Below the pieces are notes generated by a model. That model had not been told where the DNA came from and did not search any database. It saw nothing but the letters and a program-made list of their open reading frames with translations. From positions 24,452,269 to 24,516,268 of the forward strand of contig NC_135505.1 of assembly GCF_052857255.1 (NCBI RefSeq): a DNA stretch of 64,000 nucleotides, read 5' to 3'. A program made the position numbers and the translations under genes. Positions 32,980 to 43,314 of the stretch are shown here, piece by piece (position 1 is the first letter of the stretch; every line of letters starts with the position of its first letter). The DNA is from Amblyomma americanum (taxonomy: Eukaryota > Arthropoda > Arachnida > Ixodida > Ixodidae).

Positions 32980-33231
32980 CTGATTCTACGTTGTTCCGGA
33001 AAGTTCTAGTAACTTTGCACGCTTTATCTCGAAAGGTCGCTATCCGCTTTAAACTGACCACGGCCGACAGCGACGGGCAATCTGTTCGACGACCGCCGAG
33101 AACGCTTGTTGCTACGCCGCCGCCAAGTGATTCAGTCCATTGTGGGCGCAAGTCAGACCAAACAAAATTTTTATTTAGACGCCATCTTCGTTGTCGTTCT
33201 GCTCCTCGGATAGCAGTCACCACTTCGTGAC
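32980..33231 (+). repeat. Possible 5' LTR of Gypsy-4
   Basis: The sequence before the gag leader ends CACTTCGTGACA at about 33231 and is followed by TCTTGTGGAGGTGCTGGG, which resembles the LTR end plus priming-site region of tick Gypsy elements. The left border is a guess; no partner LTR is in the window. Confidence 0.35.
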
Positions 33232-34360
33232 ATCTTGTGGAGGTGCTGGGAAGCCTTCCATGTTCCGGACGCCCCCTTCAAGTCTTGACGCCAGCCATCA
33301 GCGCTTCGCACCTAAGGATGAGCCAGCAGCGCAGCGAGCCAGCTGACGTCTCCAGGGAGAGGAGCCTGAGTTCGGGAAACTGCCGGACGGCACCAGACAG
33401 CGAAAAGACGCTACTACGAGCACCGCAACTTCGCCAGAAAAGTCGACACCGATCTTACAGCAGCAGCGGCGCGTGCCGCCAACTTTCAATGGATCCCTAG
33501 GCGAAGACCCTGAAGAATGGTTGGATCAATTTGAGCGCGTGGCGTCATTCAACAAGTGGGATGATGCGGCAACAATTGGACACGTATTTTTCTTACTGGA
33601 GGGCTCCGCACGCACGTGGTACGAAAACCACGAGTCGTCCCTAACGACATGAGAGCTATTCAAGAGGGAACTATTGAAGGTATTCACGAGTTTCGTGAGG
33701 AAAGAAAGCCGAACGACTCCTCGAGTCCAAGATACAGCTTCCAAATGAGCCCGTCCGTGGTTACGTCGAAGACATGACGCGCCTATTTCTCCGCGCCGAA
33801 CCGAGATGACCAAGGAAAAGAAAGTTCAGTTTTGAATGCGCGGCGTAAAAGAACAACTCTTTGACAACCTCGTCCGCCAGCCGCCAAAAAAAGTCGAGGA
33901 ATTCACGCCAGAAGACTGCACGATTGAGAAGACCCTTGACGTCAGGGCTCGGCAGTACAACCGCCCTTCCGCTGTGTGTGCACACCGTCCCGACACAACG
34001 ACCACCACCAGCGACAACTTGTGGGAAGTGATCCGCGAAATCGTCCGCGAGGAGCTACGCCGATTACTGCCATCCTCCCCACAGCCGCAAGCAGCGACTC
34101 TCATGGATTTGGTACGGGATGAAGTGCTACAGGCACTAGGCGCCCCGACGGCCACAGAACCCCAGGCCATGACCCACGCCGCTGCAGTACGCACTCCTCA
34201 GCCCCAGCGACATCCCCTACATCCTGTCCGATATGAACAACTTGTTCACCAATGCCGCTTCTCTACCCCCACCCGCCCAGCCTACGAGCCACGCTCAAGC
34301 CCCAGGAAATGCGACGCCTGGAGGACTTCCAAAATCAGAGGTCAAGTGTGGTTAAGGCCT
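33232..34360 (+). mobile_element. Gypsy-type element (Gypsy-4): leader and gag, pol missing
   Basis: From about 33475 one frame reads PPTFNGSLGEDPEEWLDQFE and WDDAATIGHVFFLLEGSART with WYENHESS, the N-terminal capsid pattern of Gypsy gag. After frameshifts and a TGA, AERLLESKIQLPNEPVRGYV follows, then frame 33836-34363 with MRGVKEQLFDNLVRQPPKKV, the coiled helical EVIREIVREELRRLLP and MDLVRDEVLQAL. Homology ends near 34360 and no pol is present. Confidence 0.7.
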
Positions 34361-34363
34361 TAA
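33836..34363 (+). pseudogene. Gypsy-4 gag, C-terminal part
   Basis: A 175-residue open frame with the end of the capsid-like domain and an acidic/basic helix (IREIVREELRRLLPSS, DLVRDEVLQALG), then Pro/His-rich linker sequence. It is the longest clean piece of this gag. The ATG is internal; no zinc knuckle is reached before the element breaks off. Confidence 0.6.
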
Positions 34364-34806
34364 TATATGTTGTCCACCATGCCGTCGCACCACTAGACCT
34401 TTGACCTTTCGATTTGCCGTAGAGGGTGGTAGAATGGGCCAAAGCTTTCATAGGATGACGAAGCTCTCGCGATGAACCATGCCACCTGCCAGTGTGGGCA
34501 CGCTGTCTAGGCAGTGTACAGAACGCACTCAACGTTACAGACGTCAAGCTGAGTCACCCTATCGCACGATGTAAGAACATATTGTGGTGCTGAAGTTGCG
34601 CCCAGAGACGCGACCTATCTTGTTCGCTGCTCCTATCGCTTCTCTCGAACGCGGACAAATGACGCCACACAATGGGGGTCTGCCTAGTCGCTGAGCTGCG
34701 CGGCCGTAGTGCAGGTGCTGCGTCATCGTTCGGTGTGGCGGCGTGTACGAGCGCTTCAAAAGTATTTAACTGCTGTCTACACAAAATCATTTTGGGCGAC
34801 CTCGTG
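34364..34806. other. No feature recognised
   Basis: Unassigned DNA between Gypsy-4 gag and a SINE. Confidence 0.4.
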
Positions 34807-34814
34807 TTCTACTT

Positions 34815-35024
34815 AATAATAACAATAATTGGTTTTTGGGGAAAGGAAATGGCGCAGTATCTGTCTCATATAACGTTGGACACCTGAACCGCGCCGTAAG
34901 GGAAGGGATAAGGAGGGAGTGAAAGAAGAAAGAAAGAATGAGGTGCCGTAGTGGAGGGCTCCGGAATAATTTCGACCACGTGGGGATCTTTAACGTGCAC
35001 TGACATCGCACAGTACACGGGCAA
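34815..35024 (-). mobile_element. tRNA-derived SINE subtype A, 5' truncated, with target duplication
   Basis: The minus-oriented copy starts (3' end) at AATAATAACAATAATTGG and covers the conserved body to CGATGTCAGTG and the CCCGTGTAC region. The tRNA-like head is missing. TTCTACTT flanks it at 34807-34814 and 35025-35032, an 8-bp target duplication, so truncation happened at insertion. Confidence 0.85.
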
Positions 35025-35032
35025 TTCTACTT

Positions 35033-35508
35033 GCCTAATTGCATGAATAGGTGGAACAGCAGCGCGGATACTTCCCGGCGATCGTTCCAAGCTCGTTATC
35101 GAAATGCGTTCACTGCAACGTTTTTTTGTTGATCCGCACGAATGCTAAGATCACCGTTAACAATACCGACTGTTAAATATAAAAGGTCGGCCGTCACGCA
35201 CATGCTCTCCGATTTAGGCCAAAGAGCCTAGGTGTATGTTCAGCCATTGCTTGAGCAGGGTAATGCGCCAACGCTGTAAGGTGATGCCCGCCGTGTAGAA
35301 AACATGGCTAGCTTCGGCAAACTGGAGTTCTTTGATATACAGAGAAGCCTCAAAGGCGTTTACGCATTTCGCCTGCATCAAAAATATTCCCTCCGCAGCC
35401 AGGAATAGAACCCTGCGCTCTTGTGCTCCGTTGCAGAGCGCCTCCAGCGCTGTACGAACGAGCTCAGGGAGCGAAAAAAAAACAAGTGTGCATTTGCGAC
35501 GTTTTAAC
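35033..35508. other. No feature recognised
   Basis: Unassigned sequence; no open frame with a motif. Confidence 0.4.
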
Positions 35509-35645
35509 CGTTTATGGTTTATGTGGATTTAACGTCCAAAAGCGATACAGCCTATGAGGGGCGCCATAGTGATGGACTCCGCAAATTTTTAACAGCTGGT
35601 GTTCTTCAACGTGCACTGACATCGAGACTAGTGCAGTGCACTTTT
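35509..35645 (-). mobile_element. SINE subtype B fragment
   Basis: Reads GGATTTAACGTCCAAAAGCG, GCTATGAGGGGCGCC and TTCAACGTGCACTGACATCG: the 3' half of subtype B in minus orientation, well diverged. Head absent. Confidence 0.65.
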
Positions 35646-35990
35646 AGATACGCGACGCGGAAATGGTTAATTGAAATTCCCCTGGCATTCGTCCTGTAAA
35701 GCTTATATTTTACGCCGACACCGACGATGCAGAGCTGTTGTCTCCCTCAAGGAAAGATTGGCGTGCACACGGAGAGGTAAAATATTTACGCGACTCCAAA
35801 TTGCGATTGGCGTATGTCAGTTTATAATAATTCCAGTTGGCATGCTAAACCACTTGCTTACCTCAATAATGTTGGGCCATGAAATCGTCCATCCAGCGTT
35901 CTAGGGCCCGGAATATTATACAGCTGCATGTTTGTTATAAATCGTACCGGCGTGCCTTCTACCTTTCATACAATCATGTTTTGTTGCACC
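35646..35990. other. No feature recognised
   Basis: Unassigned; may include decayed LINE sequence upstream of the next fragment. Confidence 0.3.
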
Positions 35991-36560
35991 ACAATGTACA
36001 GCGGGTGGAAACTTACCACGCAATCGCCCACCGACGTTAACTACTACGCTTGCATGGGATGTACACGTAACGCTGAGCGCCTATGCAATGTCAAGTACTC
36101 GGACCAGTGCTTAAGAGAACACCTCCGGCGCCGCACACGTGCTCTAATACCTCCGTGTGCGGTAACCTCACCCCCCCCCCCCCCCCCCCCTTGTGGGCTT
36201 ACCCGTGCAGAGGAGGTTGCGCTTCGGAGGATACGGGTCGGGGTTGCCCTAACTCCAGCTGTGACACGAAAGTGGCCGCTTTTCAAAGATTCATATCCCC
36301 GTCCCGGGTGTCCAGTCTGCAAGAACAGAGACTGTGAGGCGGATATCAATCACCTGTTGTGGGACTGCCCGGCGCTGAAGCCGACGAGAATTCGGCACCT
36401 GGCGGCAGTAGCACTCTCACCGCACAATCCGGATTGCTATATTGCCTTGACACAGGGTCCATATCATCGTTCACTTCTTGATTTCATCAAATCAGCCCAC
36501 GTTTTTTTTATTTATATAAGCATCTTACTCATCTCTCACTTCATAGTTTTTATGCCCTGA
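35928..36560 (+). CDS. LINE ORF2 C-terminal region with Cys/His knuckle
   Basis: A 210-residue open frame; only the part from about residue 45 on is recognised. The poly-C tract at 36170-36190 expands a Pro run and probably varies by slippage. The knuckle is Cx2Cx(n)Hx4C with an LLWDCP ending typical of the family. No start codon of its own is expected because it is the tail of a larger protein. Confidence 0.55.
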   Translation: MFVINRTGVPSTFHTIMFCCTTMYSGWKLTTQSPTDVNYYACMGCTRNAERLCNVKYSDQCLREHLRRRTRALIPPCAVTSPPPPPPPCGLTRAEEVALRRIRVGVALTPAVTRKWPLFKDSYPRPGCPVCKNRDCEADINHLLWDCPALKPTRIRHLAAVALSPHNPDCYIALTQGPYHRSLLDFIKSAHVFFIYISILLISHFIVFMP

Positions 36561-36590
36561 GGCAATAAACATCGCTTCAAAAAAAAAAGA
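35991..36590 (+). mobile_element. LINE C-terminal fragment with poly-A tail
   Basis: Frame 35928-36560 reads NVKYSDQCLREHLRRRTRAL, then after a poly-C (poly-Pro) run LTRAEEVALRRIRVGVALTP and the knuckle CPVCKNRDCEADINHLLWDC near 36312-36370. This is the C-terminus of an I/jockey-type LINE. AATAAA (36563) and an A run (36578-36588) mark the 3' end. A relative lies at 61559-61922. RT is absent. Confidence 0.75.
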
Positions 36591-36799
36591 GAACAAACTT
36601 TGATCATCTGACACGAATGATGAACTCCAGCCACCTGTGCGCAGTTTCTTTTGAGTGCTCCATGCTGGATCTGCGTCTCTCTGTTTTTCACAGGCCGTCC
36701 CCTAGGGCAGTGCGGCAGCGGCTGGTGCGGGTCGACCGCTTTCTTGCCTGCTTGGCACACGTGGCTGCAGGCTACTCCATTCCGCAAGCACAAGATGTT

Positions 36800-38310
36800 T
36801 TTTTTCAGAATTCCAAACGCTCTGCAGGTCTCTTGATGCGAGCACCACATGGAATCTTTTCGAAGCAATATTATTGTCTCGAACACAGGCGTTCATCCCA
36901 AGCCACGTCGTTTCTGCAAAGCCGCGAAGCGATAGGCGGTGGATGAACAAGACACTTAGAGATCTGATAAATAAAAGACGCTGCTTGTTCCGTAGATACT
37001 GTCAGTTACCGAGCCTAACACTTCATTCTATGTTGAAAGAACCAATAGGATTATTATTAAATAAACGTGGAGCGCACAAATTCTGTACATGCAGAGCCTT
37101 TGCGAAAAAGTCAGAAGGAACCAACAAGAGGTATGAAAATATATAAAAAGCAAAGAATGCACCAAAAGTAATATTGCCGATGTTATCGATGACATAAAAT
37201 ATGCTACAAAGCCTCAGAAAAAGGCAGAACGTTTTAATTCATACTTTCAGTCAGTGGCCTCACAGCCGACCGATACGATCTAACTGATACCAGAATTCTG
37301 CAGTTTTACGCGAATGAATGACATAACCTTTACGGAACGTGGTGTTACGTTGCTGCTATAGGAGATCAAGCTAACCTCTTCCCCTCGCCCAGAACGAATT
37401 TCCAATCGCGTCTTAAAAAAACTATGCGCCTTCGGTCTCGCCTTGCTTGATAAAGATGTTCACGAAGTCGCTTGAACTGGGTGAACTACCGCTTGATTAG
37501 AAGCGGGAAAACGTATTTCCCACACAAAACACTTGAAGTACAGCAAATACCAATAATTACAGGCATATCTTTCTAACAAGCGTAATCTGTAACACTTTTC
37601 AACATAAAAGCTATATGAACCTAATTGATCACCTTCAAAGCAATAACTTTGTTTTGCAGAACTCATCATGGATTTAGATCTGATTTTTCACGTGACAAAC
37701 AACTGATAGAATTTAGCTACGAAATTGCCGAATCGATAAATTCTGGTAATGAAGGGGATTGTATATTTTATACTATAGAAAAGCCTTCGATTCTGTATGA
37801 CATAGTCTCTTAATACAGAAGCTTTCTGCCCTTAAATTACCGAATGCATTGCTGACATGGCTTACGGCGTATCTCAGGCTATGAGAGACGCCGTAGTGAA
37901 GGGCTCCTGAAATTTCGACCACCTGGGGTTCTTTAACGTGCACTGACATCGCACAGTACAGGGGCCTCTAGAATTTCGCCTTCATCGAAATTCGACGGCC
38001 GTGGTCGGGATCCAACCCGCGTCTTTCGGGCCGGCAGCCGAGCGCCATAACCACTCAGCCACCGCGGCGGCTGCAATTAGGAACGATCTGGGTTGGCCAC
38101 TGCTTGAAACCAGGAGAGAATATCTGAAATTGTGCCTCTTCTATTACATATTCCAGGGCAGAACAGGTATTGTCAGGAACACATATATAAAACCACCTAC
38201 TTATGTATCTCTTCGAATCGATAACTAAATCAAAATTCGGGAATACAGGGGAGTATTCCAAGTTTGTCATAATGAAAAGCGTCATAATCTACCTCAGTGG
38301 CCACACCTGA
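36800..38310 (+). mobile_element. CR1/L2-like LINE with deleted RT core
   Basis: Pieces in order: STTWNLFEAILLSRTQAFIP, SHVVSAKPRSDRRWMNKTLR and DLINKRRCLFRRY (36800-36990), ELGELPLD near 37480, HIFLTSVICNTFQHKSYMNL near 37560-37620, then EIAESINSGNEGDCIFYTIE and a KAFDSV-like block near 37720-37800, and ALKLPNALLTWLTAYLR near 37830-37870. After the SINE at 37872-38073 the extreme C-terminus follows (LGWPLLETRREYLKLCLFYY, SYIKPPTYVSLR-like). The RT palm and thumb between are missing. Confidence 0.7.
37872..38073 (-). mobile_element. tRNA-derived SINE subtype B at the LINE deletion point
   Basis: Minus orientation with box B-like and box A-like parts near the right end (GGGATCCAACCC, CCACTCAGCCACCGCGGCGG). 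Body AGGGGCCTCTAGAATTTCGC and TTCTTTAACGTGCACTGACA. The 3' end is short (starts at TCTCAGGCTATGAGAGACGCC). It sits exactly where the CR1-like LINE lacks its RT core. Confidence 0.85.
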
Positions 38311-38780
38311 TTGGTCAAAAAACTGGAAGCGTATGTCGGTTCGGTTGCGGCTGTGAGTTACGGCAGGATGTCACTGTGTTGCGGTTGCCGCAGTGAAACG
38401 TCCAGTGGCGCTTTTGCTCTTTGCCGAGAAAAAAAAAGAACGCGTCTAATGCGACACAAGAAACATTCAGCCACAAGTTTGGGTTACCTATCGGATTCCA
38501 CTGTAATGGAGTAATATCAAAGCTGCTTTATTTACCCAATTGACTTCAGCAAATACAAACAATATAGTTCAGGCACACTTTCGTGCACCGTAAAAGCCGG
38601 AGGTGTACTTAAAGTATGAAATACTGTACGCAACCACACATGGCTTTTCATTGACAGAAGGCGGCCTCTACAGCCGTCGATCGCCGATGGCGAATAAAAG
38701 GCAGCTAGCGTGTTCGCAAAACACGGCGTTCTCCGTTTGGCATTTATCGTGAGGGTAAAAGCGAACGGAGACGAAAATTT
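38311..38780. other. No feature recognised
   Basis: Unassigned sequence before a SINE. Confidence 0.4.
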
Positions 38781-38791
38781 TTAGCATGCAC

Positions 38792-39111
38792 CTTACCTGC
38801 CGCGGTGGCTCAGTGGTTAGGGCGCTCGACTACTGATCCGGAGTTCCCGGGTTCGAACCCGACCGCGGCGGCTGCGTGTTTATGGAGGAAAAACGCTAAA
38901 GTGCCCGTGTGCTGTGCGATGTCAGTGCACGTTAAAGATCCCCAGGTGGTCGAAATTATTCCGGAGCCCTCCACTACGGCACCTCTCCTTCCTTTCTTCT
39001 TTGACTCCCTCCTTTATCCCTTCCCTTACGGCGTGGTTCAGGTGTCCAACGATATATGAGACAGATACTGCGCCATTTCCTTTCCCCAAAAACCAATTAT
39101 TATTATTATTA
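38792..39111 (+). mobile_element. Full-length tRNA-derived SINE subtype A
   Basis: The cleanest copy. The tRNA-like head has pol III box A (GGCTCAGTGGTTAGG) and box B (GGTTCGAACCC); then GGAGGAAAAACGCTAAAGTG, GATGTCAGTGCACGTTAAAG, GATATATGAGACAGATACTG and a CCAATTATTATT tail. Flanks TTAGCATGCAC (38781-38791) and TTAGCATTCAC (39112-39122) are an 11-bp target duplication with one mismatch. Non-autonomous; moved by a LINE. Confidence 0.9.
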
Positions 39112-39122
39112 TTAGCATTCAC

Positions 39123-40656
39123 TCCCTCGCTGCACAATGCGCGCTTCGTGCCGGGCTGAACCAAGACGCCTCGACGACTAGCCGTCTGCAAATTCTCGGA
39201 ATGAAAATTGGTGCGGTGATCGGTCAGATTATGCAGATGGTAATATAGGTTTTTTGTTCATTTTATGCAGGCACTGCAAATAATTAAAGGGGATGAGCTA
39301 AACAAAAATCTTTCTACTGAGTTTCTCTTGATATACAGTATTGTGCGTTTCTATCATGAAGAATTTCAAAAACTCCCTGGCCTCAACCGCTCGCTCATTT
39401 GAGGTGAAACTGCACACAGACTTTGCGAATTATGGTGACTTTTGTATTTTAGCAAGTTTGACAGCAGTACTTACTTAATTAGGCCGTGCATGATGCGAAC
39501 GCGTAATCGTCTACGTAGAGATCGGCGAATCAAAACCCGAAAACGGCGTTCTTTCGCTGAAGGGCGGCAGTGGCGTCATCTGTTTTTGGCAGTCGAAAGC
39601 GTCACTACAAGGCCGCCGAGGCAGCGATCGTTATGTGCTTCTCTTGAGCCTGTTGCACATGCATGCGATTTTCGACTGCAACGCAGCGAATTCTGCCGGT
39701 ATGCGACTGGGGAGCGCCGTCGGTGTAGCTGCAGACGGCTTGCGATCGCGTTCCGTCCGGTAGGCATTCGGTCGCAGCGTCGGTGTGTTCGCTCTGCGAC
39801 TGACCAATGGGGAGCGCCGAGACGGCGTGGGACGCATGGTCACGAGGGAAGCGAAGCTGTTTATTCTAAACAAAACATACGAAATATTACGTTGCACCTA
39901 AAAACACGGTGTTTTTAACATGAACACATCTCTTGCACCGTTTCTATCGCGTTTAATCATGGGTTGCCTATTAAGTAAACATCAAGCGACCTTGTCTGTC
40001 TCTCCGACCGAATTCGCTGGGTACGCGTCGCATGTGAAAGAGCTTACCGAAAATCGCACTGTGGCGTCGCCGACTAGACCGACTATTTTCGTTCGAGTCG
40101 CAGCATGTGAAACGGGCCTCACATCGCAAAACGTTAAACTCATGCTCGGTCGCATGTAGGCCTGTGAAAAATAATGACAGCATCAGAAACTGTTTAATAC
40201 GCGTCATTTCTGCAATGACAATAGATGTGCACGTGCGTTTTCAGGACTTTGGTACTAGATTTCTTCCCTGTCCAGCTGCGTGCATGTGCTTCGGAGCACG
40301 ATTTTCTTTTTTTTTGCAGTGTACAGGCTAATTGTGTAGTTCGGTGATAAAATAAAAACACAAGCTTTGCCTAATGTCACGATGGCTATTTTCAAGTGAG
40401 TGGAACAGAACGATGCAACGCGCATTTAGTTTCTCTTGTTTGTCATGTTTGAAAGCAAGTTAGTTTTTTCTAAAATGAAACGCTGAATTATTGAAAGGAA
40501 TAGCAGAGTGAAAGACTGCTCTCTTTACTGATCCCAACGGCATACTGTTGTGTGCCACTGTGCCGGTGAGAGAGCAAAAGGAAGGAGCCGGGCCTTTCCT
40601 TTCATGAGATCTCCGCCGAAGCTTCCCTGCGTGACCAGTGGCTGATAGCAATACGA
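39123..40656. other. No gene recognised; CpG-rich patch at 39500-39860
   Basis: No element or domain is recognised. The part 39500-39860 is conspicuously rich in CG dinucleotides and repeats short blocks (GGGGAGCGCCG twice, TCGGTGTG-like twice). A 158-residue frame there is composition-driven. A promoter or an unknown repeat are both possible. Confidence 0.35.
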
Positions 40657-41665
40657 AGGTGGTGGTGGTAGTGGTTTTATTAAAAATAATGGTAAAAAGG
40701 AAGGAAAAGATTTTTGCTAGCCCCGGCATCTGCCATCGATACTGAAGCACCTGAGCTGGGGCAGCGGAAATAAAGGACAGCAGGCAGAATGGAGAAATGA
40801 AATGAAAGAGGTGAGGGGACAGGAATAGAGGACAGGGGGAGAAGTAATATGTACAAACTATTTACACAATAAGTAATGTGTCCAGGTTGTGCGCGTGATT
40901 AGTTCATTTTAGAGGAATTAAATGACACACGCGCACAGCACTGTGTAGGTTACAACTGGAGTGGGGCGTCCAGTTATTAATCGTTCAAGGTAGAACTCGC
41001 GGAGCGTTCGGTCACTGCGTGTAACTACCTGACGGAGAACAGACGGGACGTCAAGCCCGTGTGTTCGAGGAATGCACAGAGGCTCACCAAAGTTCGCTCA
41101 CGAGTGCGCGCACTGCCCTGCGGCCACAATAGCGTCTTGATGGAGTCTGGTAGTATGCCCTGCGCCCTATAGGCCGCGAGCATATCGCGACGAGCATCGG
41201 CGAACGCGGAGCAGCGAAAGAGCAGATGTTCTAGTGTTTCCACTGCACCGCATCCGTCACACACATCACTCGTCGCGATTCCGTGACGCACCCGTCGTTC
41301 CCCGGGCCACACGCAGCCAATGCGCGCGCGGAGGATCATTGCACGTTGTGACCGTGTAAGTGCGCGACAGCCGGTGACACTGTCGATGCGCTCACCTCCC
41401 GCGATGCGTGGGTCGGGGTGCTGCTTTCGGAGATGGTCGTGAATGGCCGCACGCACGTCCTCCAGCGCAAGGGGCAGATCGCTGGCAGGTAGTTGGTGTG
41501 CAGCGGTCGCGAGGTCGTCAGCTTCTTCGTTGCCGGCGATGCCGCAGTGACCGGGCACCCACTGTGCACGCACGGCACAACCTCTCTGCGCGAGGCGCTC
41601 GATGCGCGAGCGAATTTCCCGCACTAGTGGGATACGAAGAGACGACTGGGTCCCGAACAGCACCT
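40657..41665 (-). mobile_element. RNase H-type LINE, 3' part with 3' UTR
   Basis: 5'-truncated minus-strand copy. The coding part is 41663-41025; the 3' UTR runs to 40657, where the minus strand ends TTTTAATAAAACC(ACT)(ACC)n. The same 3' UTR occurs at 48733-49158, 54130-54319, 58514-58737 and 60045-61243, so this family has been active repeatedly here. Confidence 0.85.
41025..41663 (-). CDS. LINE RNase H C-terminal half and Cys/His knuckle
   Basis: A 212-residue uninterrupted frame. RNase H motif AQWVPGHCGIAGNEEADDLA with the last catalytic Asp near residues 33-52, then a conserved SQRAMILRARIGCVWPGERR block and the knuckle CDGCGAVETLEHLLFRCSAF at about residues 135-155. The terminal part ends FLEHTGLTSRLFSVR. 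The first RNase H residues are lost by truncation. A near-identical but frameshifted copy is at 60120-60879. The open frame suggests a young insertion. Confidence 0.8.
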   Translation of the reverse strand: MLFGTQSSLRIPLVREIRSRIERLAQRGCAVRAQWVPGHCGIAGNEEADDLATAAHQLPASDLPLALEDVRAAIHDHLRKQHPDPRIAGGERIDSVTGCRALTRSQRAMILRARIGCVWPGERRVRHGIATSDVCDGCGAVETLEHLLFRCSAFADARRDMLAAYRAQGILPDSIKTLLWPQGSARTRERTLVSLCAFLEHTGLTSRLFSVR

Positions 41666-42229
41666 CAAACTATTCAAGGGAATGCGGCAAACATTTCAAA
41701 CAATCGGGCTTCGCATAAGGTAAACGACCCTGTCTGAAGAAGGGAGATGCGCCAACAGTGTTCACAGACTATCCATCATGCTTGGAACCCTGAAATTTGA
41801 AGGAAGGGACAAGTGTAAGAATAAGAACACCATCAGGATTGGAAACCCACCATGGCCAAGATGAGTCCCCGAAAATACGTAAGAAGAACGACGAAACCAC
41901 GAGCGTTGAAGTGCCAGTGTTTGATGTTGAGAGTAAGGTCGCTGAACCCTCTGCTGCTGCAAGTGGCAGTTATTTTGATATGACACAACAGCATTCAGGG
42001 GACATTTGTACAAACCAAGATAAAGTATTTCTGGTTCCCGCCGAAAAAAACAACGCAAGTTGACATCAGAACTTCAAACCTTCTCACGGTGGAGACAATG
42101 AAGTGGAAGAAGGAGAGAGACACAAAGAAACAAACGGAGCTTCGTACCGGAATAGATCAATATAAAATGGAGCTGGAAAGGATTAAAAAGAGCGTAATTT
42201 TGGTGATATTATATATATCCGGGAACAAG

Positions 42230-42543
42230 TAATAATAATAATTGGTTTTTGGGGAAAGAAAATGGCGCAGTATTTGTCTTATATATCGTTCGACTCCTGA
42301 ACCGCGCCGTAAGGGAAGGGATAAAAGAGCAAGTGAAAGAAGAGAGGAAGAAAGAGGTGCCGTAGTGGAGGGCTCCGGAATAATTTGCACCACCTGGGGA
42401 TCTTTAACGTGCGCTGACATCGCACAGCACACGGGCGCCTTAGCGTTTTTCCTCCATAAAAACGCAGCCGCCGCGGTCGGGTTCGAACCCGGGAACTCCG
42501 GATCAGTAGTCGAGCGCCCGAACCACTGAGCCACCGCGGCGGG
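42230..42543 (-). mobile_element. Full-length SINE subtype A inside the P-like transposon
   Basis: Minus-oriented full copy: AATAATAATAATTGG tail on the left, box B complement GGGTTCGAACCC and box A complement CCACTGAGCCACCGCGGCGG on the right. Target duplication TCCGGGAACAAG (42218-42229) and TCCGGGAACGAG (42544-42555), 11 of 12 identical. Confidence 0.9.
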
Positions 42544-42620
42544 TCCGGGAACGAGCTGAAGAAAAAAAAAACATTGCTGCAGTATTCCTGCTAAACCAAG
42601 TTGTCAATTGCAAGGGAAAA

Positions 42621-42953
42621 ATGCCGAGATGGACGGAAGACGAAGTGCGACACTGCATTGTACCTATAGGTACCTTTCAACAAAGGCCTATGAGCATATC
42701 CGAAAGGAAATATTGGTCAAACAGGAACACGCTACAAAACTTCATTGGAATTACTTCTGGAGAGACGGGATCCAGTGCCTTGGCGCAAGCACGGCTAAAA
42801 CCTGAGCTTGACAAACTTCAATTACAGCAGTCAAGATTATGTCCTCTCATCGTCGATGAGAGGCGAATCAAACAAAAGCTACAGATAACTAGCCATGTGG
42901 ACATTGGTGTGGCCACCGATCTTGACGGCAACCTTGTACTGGCCGATTCTTAG
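42621..42953 (+). pseudogene. P-like transposase, central part
   Basis: A 110-residue frame with the start of the RNase H-like catalytic fold of P-type transposases: CPLIVDERRIKQKLQITSHV. In P/THAP9 proteins this LxVDEMxIK block carries the first catalytic Asp. The preceding ETGSSALAQARLKPEL helix also matches. Recognised by motif memory; a profile search would settle it. Confidence 0.65.
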
Positions 42954-43092
42954 CTTTGTTTTGTAATTAACGGTCTGTCTACTTCATACAAAATTCCAAC
43001 ATCATACTTTTTTACTAAAGGACTGAAATGGTGCACATCTCTCCAAACTGATGTAATATGTTCTCACTAAACTCGAAGAGGTAGGCTTCTGG

Positions 43093-43314
43093 GTGGTGCG
43101 CCTTGTAAGCCACAACCACAGAGCTAACGTGAATGCCATGAGGGACCTCTGCGGTGGATTCCTTACGTACAGGATAAAGCATCCATATAATCCTGATCGG
43201 CTGCTGTTTTTAAGCTTTGATTATTGTTGCGTTTTGAAGAATATCCCCTGGCAGTTCCTTTCACGTGACCTGAGGAAGCAGGGAGAAGTATCATCTCACA
43301 TGAAGAAACTATGA
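43093..43314 (+). pseudogene. P-like transposase, second catalytic block
   Basis: A 73-residue frame: VRLVSHNHRANVNAMRDLCG, then YRIKHPYNPDRLLFLSFDYC and CVLKNIPWQF. The FLSFDxxxxLKNI block is where P/THAP9 transposases hold the second catalytic Asp. The GTP-binding insertion and the Glu/Asp of the C-terminal fold are not seen. Confidence 0.65.

Noticed and set aside
33836..34363. Host gene encoding a helical protein
   Set aside because: The upstream frames carry a typical Gypsy gag capsid block (PPTFNGSLGEDPEEWLDQFE), so the helical region is the gag C-terminal part.
38796..38870. tRNA gene-like sequence with box A and box B (also at all other SINE heads)
   Set aside because: The tRNA-like part is always followed by the SINE body and, where checked, flanked by target duplications. 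The acceptor stem and anticodon arm are not intact, so these are SINE heads and not tRNA genes.
39442..39918. 158-residue Arg-rich plus frame
   Set aside because: CpG-rich composition, Arg-rich low-complexity peptide and frames on both strands; no homology recognised.
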